From Rhytidiadelphus loreus (lineage: Eukaryota > Streptophyta > Bryopsida > Hypnales > Hylocomiaceae), in assembly GCA_947034895.1 (NCBI GenBank), contig OX344764.1, positions 5,084,001 through 5,148,000 on the forward strand: a DNA stretch of 64,000 nt, given 5' to 3'. Positions 22,430 through 34,521 of the stretch are shown one piece after another. The translations under genes were made by a program, and so were the position numbers. Below the pieces are notes generated by a model. The model searched no databases. It had not been told where the DNA came from and saw nothing but the letters and a program-made list of their open reading frames with translations. The first letter of the stretch is position 1. The number at the start of each line of letters is the position of its first letter.

Positions 22430-25400
22430 CACAGTATACCCAAAAGTTCAAACTTCGAGAGAATGGCGTGCTTTAAGTCAATCTTGCAAGACATTTCAAG
22501 TTGTAGTGTCCTAATTGATTTTTGAAGGGGCCAACGTTGAAAAGCAAGCTCGGTTGCAACTAGTGGGACACCTCCTAGCTTCCAGGTGTATCAAACCATT
22601 TGCTAGGGCAATTTGGTATATTGCTATTTTTTTGTTTTATTTGGGTAATCATTCACCTTATTGAGTTAAAAAATGTTTGTAGGGAACAATGTAAAAGATT
22701 GGTATATATATACTAATCTAGGTTCGATTTATGTTGATTTGCATTTATTTAACCATAGGTTCTTTCTTAATATAGAACTATGATTTATAATTACTAGTTA
22801 CTTTTTGTATTTGATTAAATCTAATTGATTAGATTAAAGTATCTTGAGGTTTTGTATATTGCTCATAATCATATTGGGTAGTATCTAACAACGTTGTTAA
22901 CTTGTTATATCTTTTTATTCTTAAATTTTCTATATTTGATTCTAGACATGCAAGTAGGAAATGTATACATGTATTCATATTTTTCATATTGCAAATTTTA
23001 CAAATGATATTTATATGTTTATTTAGCCAAAATAGGCATTTGCAAGCATTGCCTATATATTGTCCAAATCAAAATTTGAGTAGATAAATAATTTTTTTGT
23101 CTTTAATATTGAGATTGTCTCAAAAATTGTTAAATGTATCAAGATCTACTAATCTAGTTCTTCATTGCTTACCCATTTATTTGTACATTTGTATTTTACA
23201 ACATTAGTTTTTAATTGTACGTATTTTTCTTCTTCAGTTTTAGGTATTTTTTAAGGTCTTGTGTGGGGTCGTTTGAAGTTGGTTTAGATATTTTGGTTTG
23301 GCTCTATGTAGCTAGTATGAGCTCGTATGTGCATTTTGGTATATTGTTATAATTTCTTCTAAGAGGTTATCAAATTCTGGTTTTGCTAATTTATTTATTT
23401 TTTCATCATCATATATACTTACGTGTGCTTTGACTTTGTCTAGGTAGACTAAATTTTCTTAATTTTGAATAGATTTCTTCTATTGTTAGTTAGTTTACGT
23501 ACATATTGTGTATTTATAAGATATGACAAGTTGAGACTATCTATAAAGATGTATGTATCTTTTATGTTGTTTTGATTTACTTGTAAGATTTATAGAATTC
23601 ATAAGAGATTTGAGGCAAGGGAAGGGTTGTTTTAAGCCTATTTCCCTTGTTGTGGACTAGCGGTACTCTATCAGAATATTAAATATTTAAAATATATTTA
23701 AAATAATTATTAAAAATTAAAATTTAATTATCTGACATAGATGAACTCCACCCAATTAGACTGCTCATGTGGCCGAGTTCCCACATTTTGGGAGCTTTAG
23801 GAACTTGTGGTCTTCTAAATGAGATGAATTTCATCTAATGGTTGTAAGTTATGTTCTTAATATGTTTTGAAGGCATATGAGTCTTTTCAATATATTAATG
23901 ATGTTTGTTTTCTTGTAAATTTCATATCCTATTGTAACCCCTATCATTGTTCATTTTTCATTTTTTTCTAGAGGATTGTATAGTCTATATGTGTAGAACT
24001 TACTTGCTTTATATTTAATGTTATGTTTAATATAATTGGTGATGTATTTGTATAATTTTGTATTGTATTGCAAGGTGCAATGGCTTCATTTCATTTTTGA
24101 TGGATTTACACTTGTTGTTGTTGCTTATGGATTTTTTTTTTGTATATTTAAATATTAAAGTGTATTGATTTGTGTTTGAAGTTCTTCTTAGAGGTTAGGT
24201 TAACTTCTTGTATTATATTGGTCGTAGTATATGTGAAGTATTTGAATTGCTAGGGGTTCTCTTGTGTGCTTGCATGTATTTTGTATTTAGGGGAGTTTCA
24301 TATTTGATTGTATCTACTTGGGAAATATGCTATAGTATGTGCATTTAGGTATATGATTGCTTGTAGATTTTTATTGGTGTCGTGTACCAATTTTTATTTG
24401 GTGCTACAATTATCATTGTAACTGAGGTATCTCTTTTAGAAGCTAGTAAATTGCTTGTTCCATCGTTTGATGGGTTTTATATCTACTTAGTATTAATAGA
24501 GTCTATAGGGTGAGTTTATTGTTTTGTGTGGATGTGCTTGGGTGCAAAAAGGTATTTTATAATATTTATAATATTGTTAGTCGAAGTCGTATTTGTATGG
24601 TAATTGTAGTGTTTATCCGGAAATTGTTTTTTAAGATGTTGGTATATTTTGGAGTCACATAGGGTTGTGAGTAAATTTGTTGATATTGGCGTGGGTCATA
24701 TATTGCATCTAATATTAATAGTGTGCATATGCTATTTTGTTGTTTGAATTGTGTGGAGTTTATTAAAGCTTTGCCATTTTCTACAGTGAGTTGATCATGA
24801 GTGTAGATGTTTTGTGTATATAGTTTATTCAATATATATGTTGTTATTGAGCTTGTGGATGTTTTCATTCCATACTTGTCTCTAATTGGATTTGTTCTAT
24901 TTGGCATGCTTTGTTCAGTATTGTTTTGATGTGGATGTCATTTTCTTTTATGAGTGCTATTGTTCAAATTGTTGGAGAGTGTTGGCATAATGTGTTTGTT
25001 ATTTTTATTGCGAGAGTCAAAGTTTTTCAATTTCAATGTCAAATCGGGCAGCAAAAAATATATTCTAAAAAAATATTAATTATTTTTTGGAGATTGTGTA
25101 GATTTATACCTACTAAAAAGCATTTGAACCACTCAATTCCAAATAATGAGGTGAATGTTATGAGGAGTTTTATTTTCAATAGGCAATGGAGGTAGAAAAA
25201 AGTTGTCTTTCATTCAATAACACCTTCTACTTTACAATTTATTAAAAATCGAATATGAAATATTTTTGTTTAAAATTTTTTACATATGCTTTCAACCCAT
25301 TTTCCAACATATTGGAAAAATATGCAAGTTATCATATATACTTGCTTTTTTCTAAAAATGTTGAACGACAAAATTTTACCTTTTTGAAAGGCCTGAAAAA

Positions 25401-25860
25401 CACCTACATTTTGAAGTCTTCAACACATTGAACTTACAATTAGTGGAGACACTCCACTCTAAAATTTTGGGAGGATGCACTTGAACAAGTTAATCAAGGG
25501 ATCCTATGGTTGGGTTTGTTAAAAAATAAATATTGATGAAGATTTTGACCTTGCTTTTGGAACTAATATTTTGAAGTAGTTTTGGGCCTCTAAATATGAA
25601 AGTAAATACACTACCCAAAGGTAGTAAAATTGTGACTTCCTGTCACCACTGACGGCACTCATCAGAATGAGAGCACCGGAGTACCGTGTCAGGGTACGCA
25701 AGGCTCTAGTGTACCAGAATGTCAGACCCGGGCTCTGCGTACTTTCAGGCAGGATTACTGGTTTCTCATAAAAGTTAAAATATTTATTTAATGCGTTTGT
25801 GATGTGCTGGCCGACGAAATTCCAACTTGAGGGATGCCAAAAATTTGCACTTTAAGCTAG
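22430..25860. other. T-rich gene desert
   Basis: The plus strand is visibly rich in T and G over A and C from about 22600 to 25000. The 113-codon minus-strand frame at 24907-24566 is explained by that skew and shows no family. A short, more GC-rich patch at about 25625-25750 has no recognised identity. Confidence 0.5.
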
Positions 25861-25866
25861 ACAAGC

Positions 25867-26271
25867 GTATTACCACCCTGATTTGGAATTTGAATATCCT
25901 GGGGTCTGGGGTCAATTCGAATAGGGTCACATATTTTTCAGAGATATGTGCTGTTTTCATGGATCAAATCCAAGTGGAATTATAATTTTCCGATTGAAAT
26001 TGTAATTTTTGTGAATTTTTGAAGTGATTTGCCCTAAAATTATAAAACTATCCATAGAGTGAAGTTATAAACATCCCATAAACAACCTATAATTGACTTT
26101 CCATGTATTTGTTGGCATTTAAATTCCCACCAATCAAGGATTCCCATTTGAACATTAATGCATTGATTTTGTCAAAATCTTGAAGGGATTTGGATATTTT
26201 TTTGGAGAGACTTGGATGTTTGAATGGACGGAATTGGGGCCAAAAAGTAGGGGATGGAATTGGGCTGGTCT
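25867..26271 (+). repeat. 0.4-kb dispersed repeat, copy A (inverted relative to copy B)
   Basis: Shares, in order, CCCTGATTTG, ATATTTTTCAGAG, GGATCAAATCCAAGT, GAATTATAATTTTCC, GTGAATTTTTGAAGTG, CCCATAAACAACC, GATTTTGTCA, GGAATTGGGGCCAAA and GGAATTGGGCTGGTCT with the reverse complement of 34129-34521. Similarity looks like about 75-80% by eye. No coding potential. Confidence 0.75.
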
Positions 26272-26449
26272 CCCTTGTACTGTTGCTTGTCTTCATTAGT
26301 TTAGTTAGTGCTTACAGGTTAACAGAGATTCAAGGACATGCATTTGAGATGAGCCGTGACAAGGTCAAACTTTGTTTTGATCTTGATAACAAAAATTTCT
26401 TGTTTCTCAATCTGACTTGACAAACGCATTATGTACTAATTGTTGTTGT

Positions 26450-27170
26450 ATTCATTGTAATGGTTTGTAAAAACAGAGCTCCAGTGCGCATCAAAGCAGA
26501 AAGAAAGAGAGCGATGTCAGGCCAGGGAACCCCACTCAAGTATCGCAGTTAAACTGCACATCCGAGTTCCGTGCTGGAGCTAGAAAGTCTGAATTCCAGT
26601 GATAGTGACATGGTCATGCAAGCAGGTGATTTGAGTTGCAGAGAGGTAGAAAATGGACTGCACAACCATGACAAGTTTCCTACCATTAAAGTTATACCCT
26701 GTTACACGATTCCTTCTTCTCCAGCCAATTATGATGTCATCAACTCTTCTGTCCGCTCCAATTAATTCATGATTAAGTTAACAATTCACATGCTATTGCA
26801 ACTGGAAGAAAGACATAGTTACTCCTCATTTTAAGCTTCAATGTGATGATAGGGATTAAATTTGCCCGTGCTTTGTGCTATTTCTGCACTGGGAGTTGTG
26901 ATTATGTAATTAGTTGACGTGATTATCATTATCCAACCGTGTTGAATTCTTCATTCCCATGGTGCATGGTCGTGTGGTGCAGGTCACAGTGAACAAATCA
27001 TGTGCCAAATTTCGAGGTCTAGAATTGAAGATGTCATTGAAGCTAACCGCCGAAATCATGTAAATATTTCATCAATCACCACAGGGTGCTCTTGGAAGGA
27101 TGAGAAGCCTGGATGTCATGTTTCACAGGTCAACGAGACCTTCTTCAACATGTAATCATCTCTTGCAGCC
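26450..27170 (+). other. Possible relic exons of an unrecognised gene
   Basis: Two stretches read like protein on the plus strand: about 26571-26765 (LELESLNSSDSDMVMQAG and onward, ending in a stop) and about 26985-27152 (IEDVIEANRRNHVNISS and TTGCSWKDEKPGCHV, also ending in a stop). Possible acceptors precede both (CAG at about 26475 and 26980). I do not recognise the family, and neither piece shows an intact gene around it. It may be a decayed neighbour carried with the metacaspase copy. Confidence 0.3.
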
Positions 27171-27179
27171 TTAAATCAA

Positions 27180-29613
27180 CTAGTCACATATGAAAACGGC
27201 ATCTGCATTTTCATCATTGCAGTAGAGGCACGGATTCTGCGTCATCCCTTGCGATTGGAGACATTTGCGCACCTCAAGAATCATCTCCCGATTGGTAAGG
27301 GGCGTCTCCGATTGATTCAGAACCGTCTCAATTGCTTTGCTGAAAGCTCCATAGGCATCTGCGAGATCACCGGTGGGATTCCTATCTGAAGAGAGCTCGT
27401 GGGATTGACAACCGCTCAGTAGGATGCCCACATCCTCGGCCTCAACCGCAGTCCTTTGCGAACGTGTACGATGAACCCCGACGCTTCGAGTTGGGGCCAA
27501 GTAGGTGTCTGGGTCATCTGCAATCTTCGACTGCAGAAACTCTATAGCCATGGAAGAAACTTTTCCCGCCAGCTCTGAGTCGTCTTCTTCCTGTTAGTTA
27601 ACAGAATACCAAGTTAGGAACCTCAGAATACATACACGACAACAACATGAAATGTACTGGTAACAATCCTTTGTTACAAAGAAGAAATTGGCACGGTTTT
27701 GGATGAATGAATGGATTAAGGAATTGCCATTGCGTCATATTGGCCACATATCTGTGAACATCAACGTGCCCATTTTGCCAAGGGATTCATCAGATTTTAA
27801 TAGTCAAGCTATGAAGTTGGAATTGCAAAGGTGGAGTCAAAAGCATCAACATAATGTTAAATGGGCATATGCACAAGAGCACTTCAAGCTTCTTGCAGGT
27901 GGTGGTCAGCACAACGCCACTAGAATAGCATCTTTGAATGCAGAGGCCTATGTAACGCTTCTATACACTCATATTCGTCACAATGTCGTATTTTTTAGCA
28001 CCAAAATTGTGACGATCAAATGCATAGAGATCTAAATGTCTAGCTCTGGATTTCAATTGGGGATAGACTCTGGGACAAACTCATTGAAATTTGCCTATTT
28101 GACCAATGAGGTTCTCAATTTCTAATGATACTGTAGAGCATTTCCACTAGATTTGACTACATAACGCACATACACTGCAAGACAAGCCCCAAATATCCCG
28201 GTTGATAAAACATTAGAAAACCAATATAGCAAACAACGAGAAATTTCAACCTCTGCGGCAGTGGTTATTTGACGTCTCTTTCAGCAACACCGAATATGTT
28301 GTAATAGTGACATGAGGAATCGAGAGTTGTGAAATGGATGTAGAAAATTCACCTCATTGATCTGAAGAAGCACGAGATTTTCAAACATCTTGACAGTGAG
28401 ACTGGCGTCCTCGCCAAAAATATCAAAGAGCGTAGTACGGATGTTGCCAACTTCCACTGAATGCCCTGAGCGCTCGCTGAGCCTCAGGGCCAGCTCTTCC
28501 GCCGACATTTCCTTGGTCGCCCCTTCGGATACTGACGATTGCTCTTGCTCATACTTATCTTCAGCATCGCCAATCTGTTCCTTCGTTTCGTCAATGAGTC
28601 CTCCACTGTGACAGGAATCTGACAAGAAAGTGAACTTAACCCCTTCTGGTATCTGCTTCACTAAGTCGCGAAAGTCGTCATCTGTAAGATCTCAAGGGCT
28701 AGAAAAATGAGTGAAGAAAAGAGCCGGTTACAAACCAGTTAGCTCAAAGATGATGATCGCCCTGTAGGGATATTTGAGTCGGTAGGCACAATCGCCTCAT
28801 CATACCCTGTGTTATCTTCGTCGCCAGCCTCGGCCGGGATCTGACAAAAATGTACCAAGATTCAAGATCAATGAACTGAAACGTCAGCTCTAAAATCTCC
28901 TCACGAAACGAAACTCTAGTTATCGATGCAAGGTGAATAAAAACACTGGTAATATTCATTACAATGGCGAATTTCAGAGCGCCAGAAATGTGACATTGAA
29001 GTGCCCCAAGCTTGGAAAACTAGGACTTTCATTGCCCAGAGCTCAGAAAATCAAAATAACAACTGCTTACATTAAACTGGCTACGAAAGACCGAACGGAA
29101 ACCTCAGCGTTGACCCAAATCCAGGACAAGTGGATTCAATTGTCGGACAACTCAAAACCGCGAGAGTGCCGCGGTGTAAGCCCATGAATCCCTTAGCAAA
29201 ATGATTCAAGGGATTCAATTGAATTCAATTTCATGGGTCTATGCCTTACAAAAACAAAGTACAAAACGCAGAACTTCAAATATGAAGGGATCGATCCAAA
29301 GGAAATTAGAGCAAGAAGTTGATTTAGGTTGGCATCCCTCACCCGTGTTCCATGGCCACTGAAATGGAACACCAGGATGTCTCCTGGTTCAGCACCTGAA
29401 ATAAGGCCTTGCAGTTTGGACAAAATGTTGGCATGAGTAGGCTGCTCGGCATTCTCATCGGTGTCCACAAGGACCACAATGTCGGCCTCATCGAATCCGA
29501 AATGACTGGTCAGTAGGGTGCGCGCGCATGGCCAAGACATCGTTGACACAACCTTTGAGCTTTGATTCGGTACCAGGGTAGTTGCAACCCATTCTCAGCG
29601 CTCTCTTCACCAT
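27180..29613 (-). pseudogene. Type II metacaspase gene, disrupted
   Basis: Type II metacaspases are cytosolic calcium-dependent Cys proteases cleaving after Arg/Lys in stress and cell death. Exons on the minus strand: 29613-29343, 28840-28762, 28681-28353 and 27590-27180. Exon 1 starts MVKRALRMGCNYPGTE and carries the catalytic His (HFSGHGTR). Exon 2 holds GDEDNTGYDEAIVP. Exon 3 holds the catalytic Cys (LSDSCHSGGLIDE) and a short linker. Exon 4 is the p10 region (VGILLSGCQ, AYGAFSKAI, GLYC-like CLYCNDENADAVFIC). Two lesions are visible. Exon 1 is 271 nt, one base out of phase, at a GCGCGCGC run (29520-29527); family spacing suggests four extra bases. Intron 2 starts GG (28761-28760) instead of GT although the flanking codons join perfectly. 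Both catalytic residues survive. Total length would be near the family norm. A sequencing error at the GC run is possible for the first lesion but not for both. Confidence 0.85.
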
Positions 29614-32030
29614 GGTTTACTATAAATCTGTACAAGACAGCTCTTTTCATCAATCTTGTCATTTGAACTCATGGAGGGATACGAGGGATAGAAGTCTATC
29701 CATGCGATCGACCATCAAAGTCCATCAAATTGTTCGAATTCAAAGTCAGAAGAGCTGAAGCAGTATGATGCATCTAAACTCTCCGAGGGTACTCACCCGA
29801 TCGACAATCTGTGTAACGGAATTCTCGTGACACTCCCAACACCTTGGCTGCAAAAATCTAGCTCTCGGAAGAGCAGGCACTCCAAGCAGTTCTGTCTGAA
29901 TCTGTAAAGACCACGACCCAGAAGATCAAGCTTATATTTTGCCAGTAGACTCAAACAGACTGTACTGTACTCCACGTGTACAATCACGTACCTTTGCACG
30001 GGGAGTCCTCCACCATTGTTGGGAGTGTCCTCTACAGTAGGATTCCTTAGCACGTGTATTTTTGTCAGACCACTTTTTTTGTCACAGCTTAGAAATTTTT
30101 AATCGGTATATCTCAGCGTCATGATCAACCATTCAACCTAACACGGTTTGGGACAAACAAATTGGAGCAGATTAGACGGGGGGTGGGGGGTGTAGATATT
30201 TGATTGTTTGGCACAAATTAAAACGAAAATTTCAATTGCAAAGAATGGAAGAATGAGTTACAGAATCCCCAAGTCAACAACGGCAGGGGTCACATACACA
30301 GTGCCACACTCACTCCAAAGGACAAAGTGGACAAACTACCTATCCCACCTTGGTCGTTCTTGGCCATCCGATCATCGATCCTTCTCCGACCCCAAGGAGA
30401 CAAAACCTGCCCCAGTTGTAGATTAGACACTTAAAGATCCACTTACCGACAATACCGAGTTTCATTTATGACGGATAGAGGAAATAACACTGAATTCTGC
30501 CTTGTATTCTAAGTTGCTGACGTGGCGGACAGAGGAAATCTACATTGCAGTATACTTAGAGAGTGCCAAATGTGCCAATTGATTTTACTTGAGAAGGAAA
30601 TTTTACCTAAAGAAGGAACTGCGGAAAGTGCTGGAACTGAACTGTCGACGCGCCCATGACTTGGTGTCTACCTACCGAGTAAAATCACATTGATCCATTT
30701 ATGATCCAAGTTACGGCAGAAACTTCCAGAATCCGAACTCCAACTTGGCATAAATTAAGCTGTGGTCACTATCCTATCCAATCTACTCAACCACCTCTGC
30801 ACTACATTGATAATAAAAACATATACAGTAACCTCCTTCCAAACTTCAATTTGACAAAAACTAAAAATATTTCGGAAGGGCTCTGATGATTTTCCTGTAT
30901 ATGGTAGATGCTTGCTACCTCCAACTTGGCATAGACTTTTCTTTAGAATTATCGGAGATGAATTGTAAAACAAGGGAGAATAAGAATCAATCTGGGTCCC
31001 AAGGAATGGGAGGCAACAGAGGGAGGAATTGAAGTTTACACCAAACTTTGTTCTCTTTTATTTTCTAAATTGTCAATGATTTATACATTACTTCAACTGA
31101 GATGGGTTCTCGTGGTTGCAAGTAAACAACCAATCGATACTTCAATAGTTCATAAGCACAACCAATCTGGAGACTAGCCATGGATCCCGTGCTAGCAGAC
31201 ATTCAAGGCCGAGGAGAAATCGTGCTAACATTCTAACAATCCAGTGCATGATCAGGTTTACGATCTGAAGAGAAAATCGGATGGAATACCCTCAATCTGA
31301 CCTCAACCTTTGCCTCTGAGGTCATCCCCTGAGAATAGATTTCCATGGACTTTAGCCCAATCGATGCAAGATCAACAATGGAGCTCTTGGTTGAATATTA
31401 ACTTCACAAGTCAACACTCTGTAGCTGATTGACTCATTCATTTTGAAATCCAGTTGGAGAAGTTAAATCTTGAATTCAACCTACACATGGACTGAATTCT
31501 CAAATTGAGGACGATATCCACATTATCTGTGAACGTTATCGTTAACATAAACCACTTCAAGTAAGAAACCAGCACAATTTAAGCTACTACAAAGACGCTC
31601 ACATTTTTTATAAATTAATTGAAAATAGACCCTTGCAAGTCTACAAGCACATAAATGGAAAGAGCTAGAACTCACAGTAGTTAAAAAACCCACTTACCTG
31701 CAGATATGAAGTATGATTGATGTGATCGCTTTTGAGTAAGCATCACGTTGTATGATGAACCACAGTAGAAACTATGTAGAACTAGAATTGTAACTCTCCG
31801 ATTGGTGCCTTCAGTAAATACGTCATGGCGTTGTTTTGCTCTTGGGGAGATGAATGTTTAAGGAATCGCAAGTGTTTGAAATTACTGAGTTGCAATCAAG
31901 TAAGATATCAAAAGTGTAAAGCTCATTCCGGTCATAGTTTAATCAGAACCATGTGGATTATCAAGCGATGCAGGACTGAAAGTAGCAGGGTTATACACCG
32001 ACATCCCAACCCAAATTTTTCCACAGTGGA
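29614..32030. other. Intergenic between metacaspase relic and 445-aa gene
   Basis: The 29.6-30.1 kb part lies upstream of the metacaspase start and contains ACGTG cores near 29973 and 30051, seen in stress-responsive plant promoters. From 30.1 to 32.0 kb no gene or bounded repeat is recognised. The minus-strand reading at 30053-29793 has no family. Confidence 0.4.
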
Positions 32031-32035
32031 GATTC

Positions 32036-33373
32036 CTAAACCTGTCTACGCTCACGCCAACGCCAGGACCCCCATCTCCGGGCATTCTCATATTCGTATT
32101 GCTCGCGACTGTAATTCTCCCACTCATCTCTCTGATTCAATGGCACATTGTCAACTTTACGTCCAACAAACGACCATCCTCCCATGTCGCCCTTCAAGCG
32201 TGTCTCGCTCACGAATTTCAAGAATCCGGTCTCGTTCTCGTACTGGATATAGGCTTCCTCGTGGAAGGATTCTCGATATCGCCAAGTGAACGGCACCCAC
32301 GGTGTAGGAAAAGATGAAGACGGAGCAGGGAGATCATCACTTGAGTGAAGCACTCCAGTCAAAACGCCGAAGTCAAAATTGGCACAGAGCATCTGAGGGA
32401 GACTCTCATTGCTATCTTCAGTTTTGGCTTCCTCCTGTGAGTCGCCTTCGGAGAGTCCAACACTTTCTTCGGAGTCGCTTTCTCCTTCATCCTCGGATAC
32501 GTCACTCTCCTCTTCAGAAACATGGTCATCGAAGTAAATCGACATGCTTCGATAATCAGATTTTCGATACCTCTGCTCGTAGTGTTTGTAGATTGCGGGG
32601 CATTCAATCTCCCACTCCCCTGTAACATCTTCAAAGCTTCCCACTTCAGCGGCCTCATATTGCTGGCGCCACTTTTGGTTTGCCTTCCTGATCTCACGTT
32701 GTTGCCGTCGCTTCGCAGCTTTCCTTTTCTCATTCCACTCATGAAATTCCTGTTCCCAAATCAAAACTTCCTTAAGAACATTAGCTTTGTCCTTGCCAAC
32801 AATGAGCAATTTCCGACGACGAGACGCGGAAGCGTCCTCAGAGTGCAAGCCCAGCTTTCTGGCCGCGGTATGCACTTCCGTTGCGTACCACTCTTCATGC
32901 AAGCGAAGAACAATCACGTTCTCGTCGTTTGTGCCATTGAAGAATTTCTCCTTCAGATACCGTTCGCTGTACTTCGCAGCTCGTTCCCCCTCATTTAGGG
33001 ATCCGTATTCCTTGTCCCTCGCCTCCGCATTCTCTATTAGGAACTTCCGCTCCAGGCTTTTCTCCAGCTGTAGAATGTCCTCTGGAGGACCGTTCAACCC
33101 TCCTCTGACTGCAGCTTTTAGAATGTCCATCACGTCCGCTTTGAGCATCCTATCTTTGACGTCAATGCCGTGCAGAAGCAATTGAGCCATCCACCAGTCT
33201 TTGGTCTTGTGCAGCGATTCAGCGCACTTTCTCGTAGGAAAGAGCCAACACTTCAGGTCAGCGATGGATTCTCGAACATGGCCCCTGAATGTGATTCCCT
33301 TCTCAGAATATTCGAACGGAGGCAATGAAATGGCCTTGAGAATTACAGGATGGAGATCAGGAAGAGACTCCAT
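32036..33373 (-). CDS. Intronless 445-aa acidic/basic protein, fungal-like architecture
   Basis: One uninterrupted frame, ATG at 33373-33371, stop at 32038-32036. Residues about 55-95 (WWMAQLLLHGI, then LKADVMDILKAAV) look like a SAP-type helix-turn-helix that often binds DNA. Residues about 196-245 are Lys/Arg/Gln-rich with likely coiled coil (KRKAAKRRQQREIRKANQ). Residues about 283-325 are an acidic Glu/Asp/Ser run. Residues 328-440 form a C-terminal module with FDFGVLTGV, VPFTWRYRE, ETGFLKF, FVGRKV, and DEWENYSREQYEYENARRWG. From memory this order and the C-terminal words resemble uncharacterised proteins common in filamentous fungi; I know no plant family with it. Length, frame and acidic tract all argue for a genuine gene. 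No function is assigned. It sits between two inverted repeat copies. Alternatives: a plant orphan, or a transposon-carried gene. Confidence 0.75.
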   Translation of the reverse strand: MESLPDLHPVILKAISLPPFEYSEKGITFRGHVRESIADLKCWLFPTRKCAESLHKTKDWWMAQLLLHGIDVKDRMLKADVMDILKAAVRGGLNGPPEDILQLEKSLERKFLIENAEARDKEYGSLNEGERAAKYSERYLKEKFFNGTNDENVIVLRLHEEWYATEVHTAARKLGLHSEDASASRRRKLLIVGKDKANVLKEVLIWEQEFHEWNEKRKAAKRRQQREIRKANQKWRQQYEAAEVGSFEDVTGEWEIECPAIYKHYEQRYRKSDYRSMSIYFDDHVSEEESDVSEDEGESDSEESVGLSEGDSQEEAKTEDSNESLPQMLCANFDFGVLTGVLHSSDDLPAPSSSFPTPWVPFTWRYRESFHEEAYIQYENETGFLKFVSETRLKGDMGGWSFVGRKVDNVPLNQRDEWENYSREQYEYENARRWGSWRWRERRQV

Positions 33374-34128
33374 GGCGAATCAAAACCTTAAAATCGCATC
33401 AGCTAGCCTAAGCTTGATTATAATTCCCTTCACGTTTCGTGATCAAGCACTAGTGCTGTAAATAATTATCTCCTCTAACAGTACAACAACATATTCGCAG
33501 AATTAAACAAAAAGGAAACAACGTCAATTGGCAACTACCAGCAAACCATATGATCTCCTGAAGCAAAAAACAAGAGACAGAGTCCAGCGACTGGCACACC
33601 TAATTTCTTTCTAAATCGCAAGTGGAAAGCAAGCCGGGAAGCAAGCTCATCATGGAAATCTCCGAGCTTCTCCGAGCTTCTCCTCGTACAAAAATAAGCC
33701 AAAAACAACACAACGCAAGCTCGCACAACTCTTGATCAATCCGTAACTACACAATGACGACCTGTTTCAAAGCTGACTGCCTCGAAGTTCACCGTTGCCT
33801 AAAACCTGAACTCCACAGCCTCCATCACCTTGTGAGAGCTTCCTTCGCGAAGAAGCTTTCATTCCAAACTAGGAATTCTTCAATCATATGCAGTAACTAA
33901 GATATGGTGTTCATCATTCATCAACAGACCTCCCTGGCAGGACATTAGCTTCACAAGCAAGCCTCTAATGTAGCTCCATAACTAAGTAAACGAGCTCGAA
34001 TGGGTGAAGACTTATGCGGATATATTACTTACTCCGTAATTAATAACTTAAGTTGAGTTAGGCTTAGAATTGCACCAGCACTAAGGTCAAAACACCCATT
34101 ACCGTTCTGCAGTCCAATTCCATCAAGT
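33374..34128 (-). promoter_or_regulatory. Upstream region of the 445-aa gene
   Basis: About 0.75 kb between the start codon and repeat copy B. Composition is close to that of the gene to about 33900, then AT-rich. No specific element could be fixed. Confidence 0.3.
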
Positions 34129-34521
34129 AGACCAGCCCAATTCCGTTATCAACTTTGGCCCCAATTCCGCCTAAAATCCCCTCCAATTCCCTTCCTTTTA
34201 TGACAAAATCAGAGAATTCTATGACAGAATCAGGGATTTTTATGACAACAAGGGTTATGTGTCACTCCATTAATAGAGAATATCTAGTACTTGATTAAGC
34301 GGTAATGGGTTGTTTATGGGACAATTTTGACCCCACTCTATAAATGGTTTTGTAATTTCAGGACTGACCACTTCAAAAATTCACAGAAATTACAATTTTA
34401 ATGGGAAAATTATAATTCTACTTGGATTTGATCCGTGAAACAAAAACACACCTCTGAAAAATATGTTCCCTTCTTGAAATTAACCCCAAAATATTCAGAT
34501 TGCAAATCAGGGGGGTGATAG
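34129..34521 (-). repeat. 0.4-kb dispersed repeat, copy B (inverted relative to copy A)
   Basis: Reverse-complement partner of 25867-26271. A few bases outside it, at 34092-34103, CACCCATTACCG recalls the GTATTACCACCC at the outer end of copy A, so the element may have inverted terminal repeats of its own. No coding potential. Confidence 0.72.

Noticed and set aside
22555..22613. ACACCT...AGGTGT hairpin followed by CTAG, resembling a Helitron 3' end for the captured fragments
   Set aside because: The stem is only 6 bp and no matching 5' end was found, so it is too weak to call.
24566..24907. 113-codon minus-strand frame
   Set aside because: It sits in a T/G-skewed tract whose complement is A/C-rich and therefore poor in stops. 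No domain was recognised.
27688..28035. 115-codon plus-strand frame inside the metacaspase intron
   Set aside because: It has some protein-like wording but no recognised family and overlaps an intron with valid splice sites. It may be a transposon scrap.
31825..33461. Plus-strand frames opposite the 445-aa gene
   Set aside because: They are antisense shadows of a strong single-frame gene.
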